From NCBI GenBank assembly GCA_036734385.1, contig DAIMYQ010000021.1, forward strand, positions 1 through 25,589: DNA of 25,589 bases. The letters are read 5' to 3'. This document shows, in pieces, positions 1-8,222 of this stretch. The translations under genes and the position numbers were made by a program. The notes beneath the pieces were generated by a model. It saw nothing but the letters and a program-made list of their open reading frames with translations. It had not been told where the DNA came from and did not search any database. The stretch is from JAAYPI01 sp036734385 (GTDB lineage Bacteria; Bacteroidota; Bacteroidia; Bacteroidales; Paludibacteraceae). Positions within the stretch are counted from its first letter, which is position 1. Every line of letters starts with the position of its first letter.

Positions 1-309
1 TTTTTAGCAAATTCTTGCTTAGGAATAGGATTGATTGCCACGTTTATTTTTCTAATTTTTATAATAAAGAGTAATTGGATCAATAAAATTCTTTATATGC
101 TTGTTGGCACACTTTTTATTATATTGATGAATGCCCTTCGTATTTCATTATTATTGGTTTATGTGTATAAAAATAATGGCAATTATAGCTTGTCCGTGGA
201 AGTACATGATCTTTCTAATTATTTCTTTTATGTGATAGTGTTTGTGCTATTTTTACTATATGTATATTGGTTTCAAAATATTCATTTTGGGAGAAAGAAA
301 AAAATATAA
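1..309 (+). CDS. Exosortase/archaeosortase family protein, C-terminal part (5' end outside window)
   Basis: The frame is open from base 1, so the gene starts before the window. Exosortases are multi-pass membrane transpeptidases thought to cleave and anchor proteins that carry a C-terminal PEP-CTERM-like tail. The visible 102 codons hold the three expected catalytic elements in order: a Cys in NSCLGIG (Cys codon at 16-18, upstream of the first possible in-window start), an Arg in NALRISLL after a hydrophobic helix, and a His in VHDLSNY before the last helix. At least three membrane segments are visible, and the protein ends in a basic tail. The Cys/Arg/His order and membrane topology are seen directly; the family call is inferred from them. 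The subtype (XrtF, XrtN or another Bacteroidota type) cannot be fixed from this fragment. A candidate substrate lies at 13371-13574. Confidence 0.7.
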   Translation, partial: FLANSCLGIGLIATFIFLIFIIKSNWINKILYMLVGTLFIILMNALRISLLLVYVYKNNGNYSLSVEVHDLSNYFFYVIVFVLFLLYVYWFQNIHFGRKKKI

Positions 310-469
310 GTTTATACAAATAACAGTTCGTTGAATTGAATATTTCAAAAAAGATTTTTATTTTAAGTTGGATGAGTAAAGTTCGCATTAACTTACAGTA
401 ATCATAAAATTCCAAAAGGGCAATGATTCTCTAAGAAATAAGGGTATTATTTAAAACCTGATAATTTGT
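310..469. other. Convergent intergenic gap, no gene seen
   Basis: About 160 AT-rich bases lie between the end of the exosortase gene (+) and the end of the MurU-like gene (-). I see no clear terminator hairpin, RNA gene or conserved frame. Confidence 0.5.
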
Positions 470-1213
470 TTACACACAAATATGAGTTCCTTTTATCAAA
501 TCTTCAGCATCTTGTAAGCTGTTTAGTTTTCCGACATCAATCATTTTAAGGTTCAGTGGAATAAAAGCCTTGATGGTAGAATATTCGCAAACGGACAAGT
601 AAAAGTCAATGACAGAAAATTTATCTCCAAAAGAATCCATATATGGAAATAATTTTGGGGAAAATACATGTATTCCACTAAAGGCTAATGGAGAAAGTGT
701 TTCAAGAGAGATGTTCTTGAAAGGAGTTTTTACTTCTTTTGTTTGTTTATTCATCCACGCCTTTAAATTCGAGTTTTCGTCGAAAAGCAAATAACGTGAG
801 GTTTCTCTTTGGCTTACTAATAAAGTGGCAGCCGCATTTGCTTGAATGTGAAAATTATAGATATCACGCAGGTTCGTGTTCGATAAAATATCTACGTTGT
901 GGATTAGAAAAGGCTCATCTTGAAAAAACCATTCAGCTTTTTTTATACCTCCACCTGTTTCCAATAACATTTCTCGTTCATCAGAAATGGTGATGCTAAT
1001 GCCAAAATTATTATTAGTTTTTAGAAAGTCGATAATTTGTTCTCCAAAATGATGAATATTGATAATGATATCATCAAAACCTTCTTTTTTCAGCTTTAGA
1101 ATAATATGTTCAAGGAGGGTTTTTCCTGCAATAGGCACTAGTGCTTTTGGAATACTGTCGGTAATGGGTTTAAGACGAGTTCCCAAACCTGCTGCAAAAA
1201 TCATAGCTTTCAT
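470..1213 (-). CDS. MurU-like sugar-1-phosphate nucleotidyltransferase
   Basis: A 247-residue GT-A fold nucleotidyltransferase that would join a nucleoside triphosphate to a sugar 1-phosphate. The N-terminus has the signature FAAGLGTRLKPIT (residues 6-18), followed by PKALVPIAGK with the phosphate-contacting Lys, a glycine loop ETGGGIKKA near residue 85, and a metal-binding Asp in HNVDIL (about residue 108). Length and motifs fit the MurU / mannose-1-phosphate guanylyltransferase-like group. The start overlaps the stop of the upstream kinase gene by 4 bases, so the two are translationally coupled. AmgK (kinase at C1 of MurNAc/GlcNAc) plus MurU (UDP transfer) is a known peptidoglycan recycling pair, and that context favours UDP-MurNAc synthesis here. 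The substrate remains an inference; a GDP-mannose or other NDP-sugar role is possible. Confidence 0.8.
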   Translation of the reverse strand: MKAMIFAAGLGTRLKPITDSIPKALVPIAGKTLLEHIILKLKKEGFDDIIINIHHFGEQIIDFLKTNNNFGISITISDEREMLLETGGGIKKAEWFFQDEPFLIHNVDILSNTNLRDIYNFHIQANAAATLLVSQRETSRYLLFDENSNLKAWMNKQTKEVKTPFKNISLETLSPLAFSGIHVFSPKLFPYMDSFGDKFSVIDFYLSVCEYSTIKAFIPLNLKMIDVGKLNSLQDAEDLIKGTHICV

Positions 1214-2646
1214 AAAAAAATGATTTTACCTTGTTCTCGATGTGTTAATACAACTGTTACGTTGTGTTTTTTTGCTAGATATTCAGCCAAATGTTGTGCT
1301 GCGTAGACCGAACGATGTTGTCCGCCTGTGCAACCGAATGAAAACATTAAATCTGTAAATCCTCTTTTTTGGTACCGGCTAACGGAGGTATTAGCCAACG
1401 CATACACATGTTCTAAAAATTGTAAAATTTCACCATCTTTTTCCAAGAAGTCTTTAACTTCTTTATCCGTTCCGGTTAATCTTTTGTATTTCTCGTATTT
1501 CCCCGGATTATGTATTGCTCTGCAATCGAAAACGTATCCGCCTCCATTGCCCGAGAAATCCTCCGGAATGCCTTTTTTGTAAGAGAAGCTATACACGCGA
1601 ACAGTTAGAGAATCTTTTTTCTCAAGAAGTAATTGTTTTGGATATTTTTGTATCAACTGTTCCAACATTTCTGTCAGATAAGGTAATTCCTCAAATGTGT
1701 GTTTTTGAAGTAATTGTTTTAAGTTTTCTATGGCAAAAGGAATACTTTGCATGAAATGAGCTTTTTTCTCGACAAGTCCTCTAAATCCGTAAGCACCAAG
1801 AACTTGCAAATTTCTGAAAAGCACGAAGTTGACTAGTTGATCGCGAAATTTAATTTCATCAACGGTTGCATATGTTCTTAGAGAATGCAAATATTCAGAT
1901 AGTAGATCTTCTCTTATTTCTTCGGACAGATTGGCTTTGGCTTGGTATAAAAATGATGCTACATCGTAGTAAATCGGACCTTTTCGACCTCCTTGGAAGT
2001 CAATAAAATAAGGCTCTCCGTTTTTAATCATGATATTCCTTGACTGGAAATCGCGGTATAAAAAAGTGTTAGTCTTTTCTTGTAAAAGCGTTTTAGCAAA
2101 CACTTCAAATTCATTTTCTAAAATTTCCTCATTAAACTCTATTCCTGAAGGTTTTAAAAAATTGTATTTGAAATAATTCAAATCCCAGAAAATGGTTCTG
2201 TTATTAAATTCAGCTTGGGGGAAACAAATAGAAAAATCGAGATTCTTTGCTCCTTCGAATTGTATTTTAGGAAGTTGCGTAAAGGTCTTTTTCAGCATTG
2301 TTTTTTCGTCCACTGAAAAAGTACCAGTTTCTCTTCCTTGTTTAATAAAATCGAATAGGCATATCTCACCTAAATCTTCTTGTAAATAATAGTGACCGTC
2401 TTCTGAAACTGATACAAGTTTGGCTACATTTATGCCTTGTTTTGCAAAATGTTTGGAAAGGGTTATGAATGCTTTGTTTTCCTCGATAACTTCGCCATAA
2501 GCTCCGATAAGAGTCTCTTTTTCACCAAGAATTCGATAATATCTTCGGTTTGATCCAGAAGTCGGTAATGTATTAATAGAGATAACCTTATTTTGAGTGG
2601 TTTCTTCGAAGAGTTTTATGAGTTCTTGCATAGTACCGTCAATCAT
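1210..2646 (-). CDS. AmgK-like sugar kinase fused to a RapZ C-terminal domain
   Basis: A 478-residue two-domain protein. Residues about 1-340 are an aminoglycoside-phosphotransferase-fold kinase: the catalytic loop YRDFQSRNIM has Asp199 and Asn204, and the metal-binding motif is IDFQGGRKGP with Asp216. These resemble AmgK, the anomeric MurNAc/GlcNAc kinase. Residues about 353-478 match the C-terminal domain of RapZ (start SFSYKKGIP, YVFDCR, RLTG, and the loop GCTGGQHRSV). In E. coli that domain binds glucosamine-6-phosphate and small RNAs. The P-loop N-terminal half of RapZ is absent; the kinase takes its place. The ATG directly follows the TAA of the upstream lipoprotein gene with no gap, and a second in-frame ATG lies five codons later. 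The family calls rest on visible motifs. Sugar sensing by the second domain is inference. Confidence 0.85.
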   Translation of the reverse strand: MIDGTMQELIKLFEETTQNKVISINTLPTSGSNRRYYRILGEKETLIGAYGEVIEENKAFITLSKHFAKQGINVAKLVSVSEDGHYYLQEDLGEICLFDFIKQGRETGTFSVDEKTMLKKTFTQLPKIQFEGAKNLDFSICFPQAEFNNRTIFWDLNYFKYNFLKPSGIEFNEEILENEFEVFAKTLLQEKTNTFLYRDFQSRNIMIKNGEPYFIDFQGGRKGPIYYDVASFLYQAKANLSEEIREDLLSEYLHSLRTYATVDEIKFRDQLVNFVLFRNLQVLGAYGFRGLVEKKAHFMQSIPFAIENLKQLLQKHTFEELPYLTEMLEQLIQKYPKQLLLEKKDSLTVRVYSFSYKKGIPEDFSGNGGGYVFDCRAIHNPGKYEKYKRLTGTDKEVKDFLEKDGEILQFLEHVYALANTSVSRYQKRGFTDLMFSFGCTGGQHRSVYAAQHLAEYLAKKHNVTVVLTHREQGKIIFL

Positions 2647-3129
2647 TTATATGCCCGAAGAAACAAGTTGAATATCATATTCGCGTGCAAAAGAAACTTC
2701 TTGTTCTCTAAAAGACTCAATTAGCACAGCTTCTTTTTTTCTTATTTGGTCTAAAATTGATTTAATTTTAGCGTTTTTTTCTTCTTCGGCTAGTGCAGAT
2801 TTTTTGATTTCAAAAATAGTTCGATAATCTTTTATGAGGACGAGTTGATAAAACTCCAACAAGTTAGCCATAGCATCCCGCAACCCTGTCTCTTTTCGAA
2901 AGGGTGACATTTGTTTAACTTTATTTGTCGATTCTTTGGCCTGTTTTATGGCCTCTGACCAAATTGCATGAGCCTTTTTTAAATCGTTTTTGTTCAAACT
3001 GGCATTGAGATTACTAATTAAGTCCAATGTTTTTGTTTGTTCTCTTACCAAGTTGTCGTTATAGTCAGCGGGAATAGTACAGCCCCAAAGCAACATGGTC
3101 ATAGAAATTAAAACAATGTATTTCTTCAT
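2647..3129 (-). CDS. Predicted lipoprotein, helical, unknown function
   Basis: A 160-residue protein with a lipoprotein signal: MKKYIVLISMTMLLWGC, with lipobox LLWGC and Cys17 as the predicted lipidated residue. The mature part is charged, rich in Lys and Glu and looks mostly helical (for example residues 100-150, EIKKSALAEEEKNAKIKSIL). I do not recognise a family. It sits 2 bases downstream of the coiled-coil protein gene and abuts the kinase-RapZ gene, so it should be in the same transcript. Export to the periplasmic side of a membrane is likely. A structural or envelope-sensing role beside the TonB receptor and the sugar kinase is only a guess from context. Confidence 0.7.
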   Translation of the reverse strand: MKKYIVLISMTMLLWGCTIPADYNDNLVREQTKTLDLISNLNASLNKNDLKKAHAIWSEAIKQAKESTNKVKQMSPFRKETGLRDAMANLLEFYQLVLIKDYRTIFEIKKSALAEEEKNAKIKSILDQIRKKEAVLIESFREQEVSFAREYDIQLVSSGI

Positions 3130-3131
3130 GA

Positions 3132-3905
3132 TTAAGGTTTGGCTTGCTTTAATTCGTCAATTGATTTTTCTCTATTTTTTAAATCAGTTTGAGTCATGGA
3201 AATTTTTCTTTTTACTTCTTTTAATTTGTATTGGTACTTGTTTTTTTCTTCCTGTATTTTTTCAAGTTCTTTTTTTTCTTTTTGGAAAGTTTCATTGTTT
3301 ATTGTAGGAACATTTCCTCCTGTCACAATTGTCTTTTTTGCATCGAAAGCTTTTTGTTTTTCTTCGTTTTTACGCAAAATATTTTCATATTTCTTTTGTT
3401 CCTTTTCTAGTTTTGCCAATGTTTTGGTAGTTTCTACCTTTCCTTCGGTTTCTTTGGTTAAAGCTACGTTATAACGATATTCTTTGATGGTTTGTTCTAG
3501 GCTAAGCAGCCATTTACTAGCTCTTTTTTCCATGTCGTCATTCTTGACATCCACGTAGTTATCATAACCTTGAGAGACTAATAGGTCAATTGTTCCTGCT
3601 GTTTTTGAACCTGTAATACTGATGTAGAAATCGAATGTTTTGTCCCATAAATAATTATAGCGGATGCCTTTATAGGAAACAAAGTTGTTTTTTTCTTTTT
3701 TACCAGAAAGTCCTTCGTTTTCCAGTCTTTCTTTTATAGCCGCTGCAATATCTTCGGCAGGGTAAGTGAAAGTAATAGAATAAACTTCAACTTTATCTTT
3801 GTTCGGACCCTTAACGTTTTTTACCGATGGAACTCCGATTTGAGCAAAAATTGAGGCTGTTGAGAAAGCTAAAAGGGCAGTAGTTAAAAATATAAATTTT
3901 TTCAT
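3132..3905 (-). CDS. Secreted periplasmic protein with C-terminal coiled coil, unknown function
   Basis: A 257-residue protein beginning with a Sec signal peptide (MKKFIFLTTALLAFSTASIFAQ, probable cut after Ala21). Residues about 35-125 look like a mixed alpha/beta domain (VEVYSITFTYPAEDIAAAI, YNYLWDKTFDFYISITG). Residues about 150-255 are a long Lys/Glu-rich segment with coiled-coil character (EKEQKKYENILRKNEEKQ and KELEKIQEEKNKYQYKLKEV). No family is recognised. It is 45 bases downstream of the TonB-dependent receptor gene and 2 bases upstream of the lipoprotein gene, which suggests one transcript and a shared envelope role. Confidence 0.7.
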   Translation of the reverse strand: MKKFIFLTTALLAFSTASIFAQIGVPSVKNVKGPNKDKVEVYSITFTYPAEDIAAAIKERLENEGLSGKKEKNNFVSYKGIRYNYLWDKTFDFYISITGSKTAGTIDLLVSQGYDNYVDVKNDDMEKRASKWLLSLEQTIKEYRYNVALTKETEGKVETTKTLAKLEKEQKKYENILRKNEEKQKAFDAKKTIVTGGNVPTINNETFQKEKKELEKIQEEKNKYQYKLKEVKRKISMTQTDLKNREKSIDELKQAKP

Positions 3906-3950
3906 ATCCGTTTGTTTTTAGTATACTAAAAGCAAAGATATATGTTTTTT

Positions 3951-6386
3951 TTATAAATCGCCATTCTCTTCGATGCCTTCATCAGAAGATTTTTGATTTT
4001 TTTGATTTTTCTTCATTTTCATGTTTCCAAAATTATAGGTAAGGCTTAATCGATAAGATCTTCCGGAAAAAGTATTTTCACTTTCCTGATAGAAGTTTTT
4101 TCCCCAAGTTATACTTTTGGTTCGCTGAGAATCTAACAAATCTTTTACAGATAAGCTTACATTAAATGTTTGGTCAAAAAATGATTTTTTTACGCCTAAG
4201 TCTACTCTATAAGACTCGTTTTGTGTCCCTTGAGATATTAATTGCGGTGAGTTATAATTGCCTGTAATTTGTCCAGAAAGGTTTTTCCCAAGAATGATAT
4301 TAGCATTTATTCTTGCATTCCAAGAGATTTTTTCTGTTGAGGCAATGTCATATTCTTCGTTGCCTGCTAATTTTGAATAATACCCATTTAGCGTCGTCGT
4401 TAAGTCAAGTTTGTTACTGAATAATTTGTCTTTTGCAATTAGTTCAACCCCTGCAGCCTCCGATGAGGTTATGTTTTCATAAGTTGTTTCCATGACTTCA
4501 TTTTCCATTTTTCTCACACTTTGTATGACATTCGATGTGTAACGATAATATACAGAAGCCGAAATAGTATGTCCTTGTTCCCAATTTTTTAGGTAATTAA
4601 ATTCCAATGCATTGGCAAGTTCCGGCATCAAATCCGGATTCCCGTAGGAAATGTTGGAAGCATCTGTTTTATTTTTAAAATTATACAATTGCATTCCTCT
4701 TGGTCTATTTATACGACGGGTATAACTTAGTTGTACCTGATTGTCTGCCGGCAATGTTTGAGACAAAAACAAAGTCGGAAATAGATAAAAATATGATTTT
4801 GTATGGTTCTCAGCATTGGTGAATGTTTCTTCACCTCTAAGACCAAGTTGAAAGCTAAAATTTTTGATTTTTTGTCCGTAGGTAGCATATGCAGCATAAA
4901 CTTGTTGTATATAAGTAAACTCGTTGTATTGAGTGGTGTCTTCGATTAATGCTTCTGATGTAAATGTCGAATCATAGGTTCTATCTTTGTTTAGGGAGTT
5001 GTCGTAATTAAAACTAAGCCCGCTTTCCAGTTTTATGTTTGAAGTAAATTTATTTAAGTAATCGGTATTCCATGAAAAATGTTCCGTGTTTTTATCTGAT
5101 GACTGTTTTTGATATGTTTTTGATCCATCAATAAAAGAATTGTTTGCAGCATAATCCGAGGTGTTGTAATAATTGTTGCTTTCGTTAGATCTTTTAACAT
5201 AGCTAATGGAAGAAGAAAGTTCGTTTTTATCTTTCTCAAAAAAATGTTTGTAATCAATGGATGTGTTGTAATAAATGCGATTGTTTGAAGATTTTGTGTC
5301 TCTGTCCCTTGTCTTAGTCGTATCTCTATTACTGTCTAAATAGGAATAATCGATGTCGTTATAGGAATTGTTTTTTCCTAACATGCCAAAGGCATCAATT
5401 CCGATATCGTTTTTTTTGTTAATGTGATAGATAATTTCTCCTTTTAGAAATCCACTTAATTTATTGTTGCCGGATTCATTTGTTTGATTAAGATGGGAAA
5501 TGGTGTCTGTTCCATCAATAGTTGCACGGTTGTTATATCCTCCTCCAACAGAGTTTCCGGAACGCAATGAGGCATTTGCATTTATATCAAATTTCCTGCC
5601 GCTAGACATCAAATTTCCTCCTAAAGAACCACTTAATTTCCCTTCTTCAGTGTACGAGAGACTACTGTTTACACTTGCCAAATAACCTTTGCGACGATTT
5701 TCTTTTAGTACAATATTGATAATTCCAGCACTTCCTTCGGCACTATGTTTGGCAGACGGATTTGTCATCACTTCTATTTTGTCAATTGTTTCAGCAGGTA
5801 ATTGTTCTAATACTTGACCTTTGCCTTCATCCGTCAAATTCGAAGGTTTGCCATTAATCCAGATTTCTACAGAAGAATTGTTCCTCAAGGAGATGTTTCC
5901 TTCTGTATCAACAGTAACAGATGGGATGTTTTGCAATACATCCGTAGCAGAAGCCCCCTGAGCCATTATGCTTTGGTCAACCGCAAACACTTTTTTGTCT
6001 ATTTCGAAGGATACTCCTGATTTTTGACCGACAACTTGTACTTCGTCCATTATTTTTGAATCTTCTCGTAAAATAATGTTTCCCAAATTATTCGCGGTTT
6101 TTTCTTTTGTGATGAATGCGGTTCTTTCAATCGTTTTATAACCTACAAAGGATACTTTGACAGTATATGCACCATAAGCCATGTTTGTAAAAACAAATTC
6201 GCCTTTGCCATTAGAAAGTACTCCACTTATAGGTGCTGATGCATTTTTTGCATACACTGCAACATTTACATATTCTAAAGGAGCCGCAGCACTATCTGTG
6301 ATTTTTCCGAAGATTTTTCCCTGATTTTGAGCCGAAATGGTTGTAAAGAAAAGCAAAAACAAGCAAAGCAAAATATTTTTCTTCAT
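3951..6386 (-). CDS. TonB-dependent receptor-like outer-membrane beta-barrel protein
   Basis: An 811-residue outer-membrane protein. I chose the ATG at 6386 (MKKNILLCLFLLFFTTISAQ, a good signal peptide cut after Ala19) over one six codons upstream. After the signal comes a carboxypeptidase-regulatory-like domain (GKIFGKITDSAAAPLEYVNV through FVGYKTIERT), then a plug region (VDQSIMAQGASATDVLQNIPSV, SVEIWINGKPSNL, NPSAKHSAEGSAGIINI). A long barrel rich in alternating aromatic and polar strands follows, ending at LSLTYNFG. A charged tail of roughly 24 residues (MKMKKNQKNQKSSDEG) extends past the last strand, which is unusual but not unique. This order fits the family whose barrel is Outer_membr_beta-brl_3. 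The substrate is unknown. It heads the run towards murU, so cell-wall sugar or peptide uptake is possible. Confidence 0.85.
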   Translation of the reverse strand: MKKNILLCLFLLFFTTISAQNQGKIFGKITDSAAAPLEYVNVAVYAKNASAPISGVLSNGKGEFVFTNMAYGAYTVKVSFVGYKTIERTAFITKEKTANNLGNIILREDSKIMDEVQVVGQKSGVSFEIDKKVFAVDQSIMAQGASATDVLQNIPSVTVDTEGNISLRNNSSVEIWINGKPSNLTDEGKGQVLEQLPAETIDKIEVMTNPSAKHSAEGSAGIINIVLKENRRKGYLASVNSSLSYTEEGKLSGSLGGNLMSSGRKFDINANASLRSGNSVGGGYNNRATIDGTDTISHLNQTNESGNNKLSGFLKGEIIYHINKKNDIGIDAFGMLGKNNSYNDIDYSYLDSNRDTTKTRDRDTKSSNNRIYYNTSIDYKHFFEKDKNELSSSISYVKRSNESNNYYNTSDYAANNSFIDGSKTYQKQSSDKNTEHFSWNTDYLNKFTSNIKLESGLSFNYDNSLNKDRTYDSTFTSEALIEDTTQYNEFTYIQQVYAAYATYGQKIKNFSFQLGLRGEETFTNAENHTKSYFYLFPTLFLSQTLPADNQVQLSYTRRINRPRGMQLYNFKNKTDASNISYGNPDLMPELANALEFNYLKNWEQGHTISASVYYRYTSNVIQSVRKMENEVMETTYENITSSEAAGVELIAKDKLFSNKLDLTTTLNGYYSKLAGNEEYDIASTEKISWNARINANIILGKNLSGQITGNYNSPQLISQGTQNESYRVDLGVKKSFFDQTFNVSLSVKDLLDSQRTKSITWGKNFYQESENTFSGRSYRLSLTYNFGNMKMKKNQKNQKSSDEGIEENGDL

Positions 6387-6443
6387 TGTGCAATAAATTT
6401 TCATTGTGGCATTTTGACCTTATTTGGGGACAGAAGTTTAATT

Positions 6444-6474
6444 CACCAAATAAAGTTTTGCCAATTTTTTGGTG
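6444..6474. repeat. Short inverted repeat between aroQ and the receptor gene
   Basis: CACCAAA at 6444-6450 pairs with TTTGGTG at 6468-6474 across a 17-base loop. There is no T-run after it on the minus strand, so it is a weak terminator candidate at best. It could be an operator for the downstream receptor gene. Confidence 0.25.
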
Positions 6475-6500
6475 GGATCAGTAAAATGTATGAAAATTTA

Positions 6501-6914
6501 TTAAATAAAACTTTGAACAGCAAGCTTGTAAGATTGCATGCCGAAGCCTGAAATACAGCCTTTACAAACAGGTGTTAAGAAGGATTCATGGCGGAACGAC
6601 TCACGGGCAAACACATTGGAAAGATGAACTTCTACCACCGGAGTTTTAATTGCTTTTATAGCATCTCCAATAGCAATCGAGGTGTGTGTGTAACCTCCTG
6701 CATTCAGAATGATTCCATCCGCAGAAAATCCCACTTCGTGTAATTTGTTGATAATTTCGCCCTCTATGTTTGACTGGAAATATACAAAGTCAACGGAAGG
6801 AAATTCAGCTATCAATATTTTTAAGTATTCTTCAACAGTTGAATTTCCATATATTTCCGGTTCCCTTGTTCCCAGCAAGTTGAGATTGGGACCATTGATG
6901 ATGACTATTTGCAT
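6501..6914 (-). CDS. aroQ: Type II 3-dehydroquinate dehydratase
   Basis: Converts 3-dehydroquinate to 3-dehydroshikimate, the third step of the shikimate pathway; the family forms dodecamers. At 137 residues it is typical in length for the type II enzyme. Diagnostic elements are all present: NGPNLNLLGTREPEIYG at the N-terminus (Arg17 and catalytic Tyr22), QSNIEGEIINKLHE, NAGGYTHTSIAI (Asn71, His77), and EVHLSNVFARESFRHES (catalytic His97, Arg108). The usual NPGAYTH appears as NAGGYTH. It lies 25 bases downstream of ilvE on the same strand and is probably co-transcribed with it. Confidence 0.95.
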   Translation of the reverse strand: MQIVIINGPNLNLLGTREPEIYGNSTVEEYLKILIAEFPSVDFVYFQSNIEGEIINKLHEVGFSADGIILNAGGYTHTSIAIGDAIKAIKTPVVEVHLSNVFARESFRHESFLTPVCKGCISGFGMQSYKLAVQSFI

Positions 6915-6939
6915 ATTTCAGTGCTTTTTTTAACGAAAT

Positions 6940-7959
6940 TTATTCTACAATGGTAATCCAACCATATTTGTCAGGTTCTTCGCCGTATTGGATCGCACGC
7001 AATTTTTTGTATAGTTTTTCACTCATAACGCCCGGTTTGCCGTCAGAAGAAAATATGTATGATTTGTTTTTTTCCAAATCATCAATGCGTTCAATCGGAC
7101 TAATAACGGCTGCTGTTCCGCAAGCACCAGCCTCTTCAAATGTAGAAAGCTCCTCTTCCGGTATAGGTCTTTGTTCAACTTTCATCCCCAATTCTTTTGC
7201 CAAAACCATCAGGCTTTTGTTCGTAATAGAAGGCAAAACAGATGTTGATTTAGGAGTGACGTATGTGTTATTTTTGATACCAAAGAAATTAGCGGCACCA
7301 CACTCATCGATATATTTTTTTTCTTTAGCATCTAGATAGAAGCAATTAGAGTAACCCATATCATGAGCTTTTTGTCCTGCCAATAAACTAGCGGCATAAT
7401 TTCCGCCGATTTTGTAAGTGCCTGTTCCAAGGGGAGCGGCTCTATCGTATTCGCGGAATATGACAAACGGAGTTGTTTGGAAGCCTCCCTTGAAGTATGG
7501 TCCTACAGGGGTAACAAACAGTATAAATTGGTATTCTTTGGCAGCATTAACGCCTACTTGTGGACTCATGCCTATAATCAGAGGACGAATGTACAAAGAC
7601 GCACCGCTTTCGTAAGGAGGAACGAAACGTTCGTTTTCTTTGATTACCATAATAACGGCTTCTTTGAATTTTTCGATAGGGAATTTTGCCATCATAATAC
7701 CATCACAAGAAGATTGCATTCTTTTGGCATTTTCATCTATACGAAATACGCGTATTTTACCATCTTTTCCCTTAAAAGCTTTGAGTCCTTCGAAAGCTTC
7801 TTGTCCATAGTGCAAACAAGTTGCTGCCATGTGCATGGTTAGGTATTCATCAGTGTGTTTTTCCAATTTGCCCCAAGCCCCGTCTTTATACGAACAGCGA
7901 ATATTGCAATCGGTTGGCATATAACCGAAAGAAAGCTCTGACCAATTAATTTTTTCCAT
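6940..7959 (-). CDS. ilvE: Branched-chain amino acid aminotransferase
   Basis: A PLP enzyme (fold type IV) that interconverts Leu/Ile/Val and their 2-oxo acids with glutamate as partner. The ATG at 7959 gives 339 residues beginning MEKINWSELSFGYMPT. The frame stays open 65 codons further upstream, but that extension crosses the promoter and does not look like family sequence. Key parts: EAFEGLKAFKGKDGKIRVFR, the PLP lysine in TGTYKIGGNYAAS (Lys183), the conserved Glu in IDECGAANFF, and EAGACGTAAVISPI near the C-terminus. Length and layout fit the class II (eukaryote-like) branched-chain enzyme common in Bacteroidota. Confidence 0.93.
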   Translation of the reverse strand: MEKINWSELSFGYMPTDCNIRCSYKDGAWGKLEKHTDEYLTMHMAATCLHYGQEAFEGLKAFKGKDGKIRVFRIDENAKRMQSSCDGIMMAKFPIEKFKEAVIMVIKENERFVPPYESGASLYIRPLIIGMSPQVGVNAAKEYQFILFVTPVGPYFKGGFQTTPFVIFREYDRAAPLGTGTYKIGGNYAASLLAGQKAHDMGYSNCFYLDAKEKKYIDECGAANFFGIKNNTYVTPKSTSVLPSITNKSLMVLAKELGMKVEQRPIPEEELSTFEEAGACGTAAVISPIERIDDLEKNKSYIFSSDGKPGVMSEKLYKKLRAIQYGEEPDKYGWITIVE

Positions 7960-8052
7960 TTTTTTTCTTTTTCTTAAATTAGTTGATGCACAAAACCAGG
8001 AAGAGTCTTCGTATAAAATAGTATAAACCCTGTTGATCAGTGTAGATAAGTG

Positions 8053-8083
8053 CAAAAGTAATATATTTTTTATAATAGAACAA
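8053..8083 (-). promoter_or_regulatory. Bacteroidota-type promoter of ilvE
   Basis: On the minus strand, TTG (8083-8081), a 20-base spacer and TACTTTTG (8060-8053) match the -33 and TAnnTTTG -7 elements. Transcription would start near 8046, giving a leader of about 85-90 bases and excluding the longer ilvE start. Confidence 0.6.
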
Positions 8084-8159
8084 GTTTCATTATTAGAAGT
8101 TTTTCTTTCATAAATTTTATAAAAAGGCATGAAAAAAATAGTATCTTCGTGCAAAACAC

Positions 8160-8167
8160 TATCTTTG
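8160..8167 (+). promoter_or_regulatory. Possible -7 element of the sppA-lpxK-punA operon
   Basis: TATCTTTG matches TAnnTTTG about 55 bases before the sppA ATG. No clear TTG lies at the right distance upstream, so the call is tentative. Confidence 0.35.
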
Positions 8168-8222
8168 TTCTTAGCATAGTTGGCGGTTTCTTAACTTGTC
8201 GTTAAATCAATAATTTGAGTGC

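Noticed and set aside
7960..8154. Open frame extending ilvE by 65 codons upstream
   Set aside because: The extension runs across the predicted promoter (8053-8083) and has no family-like sequence. The ATG at 7959 gives the usual length.
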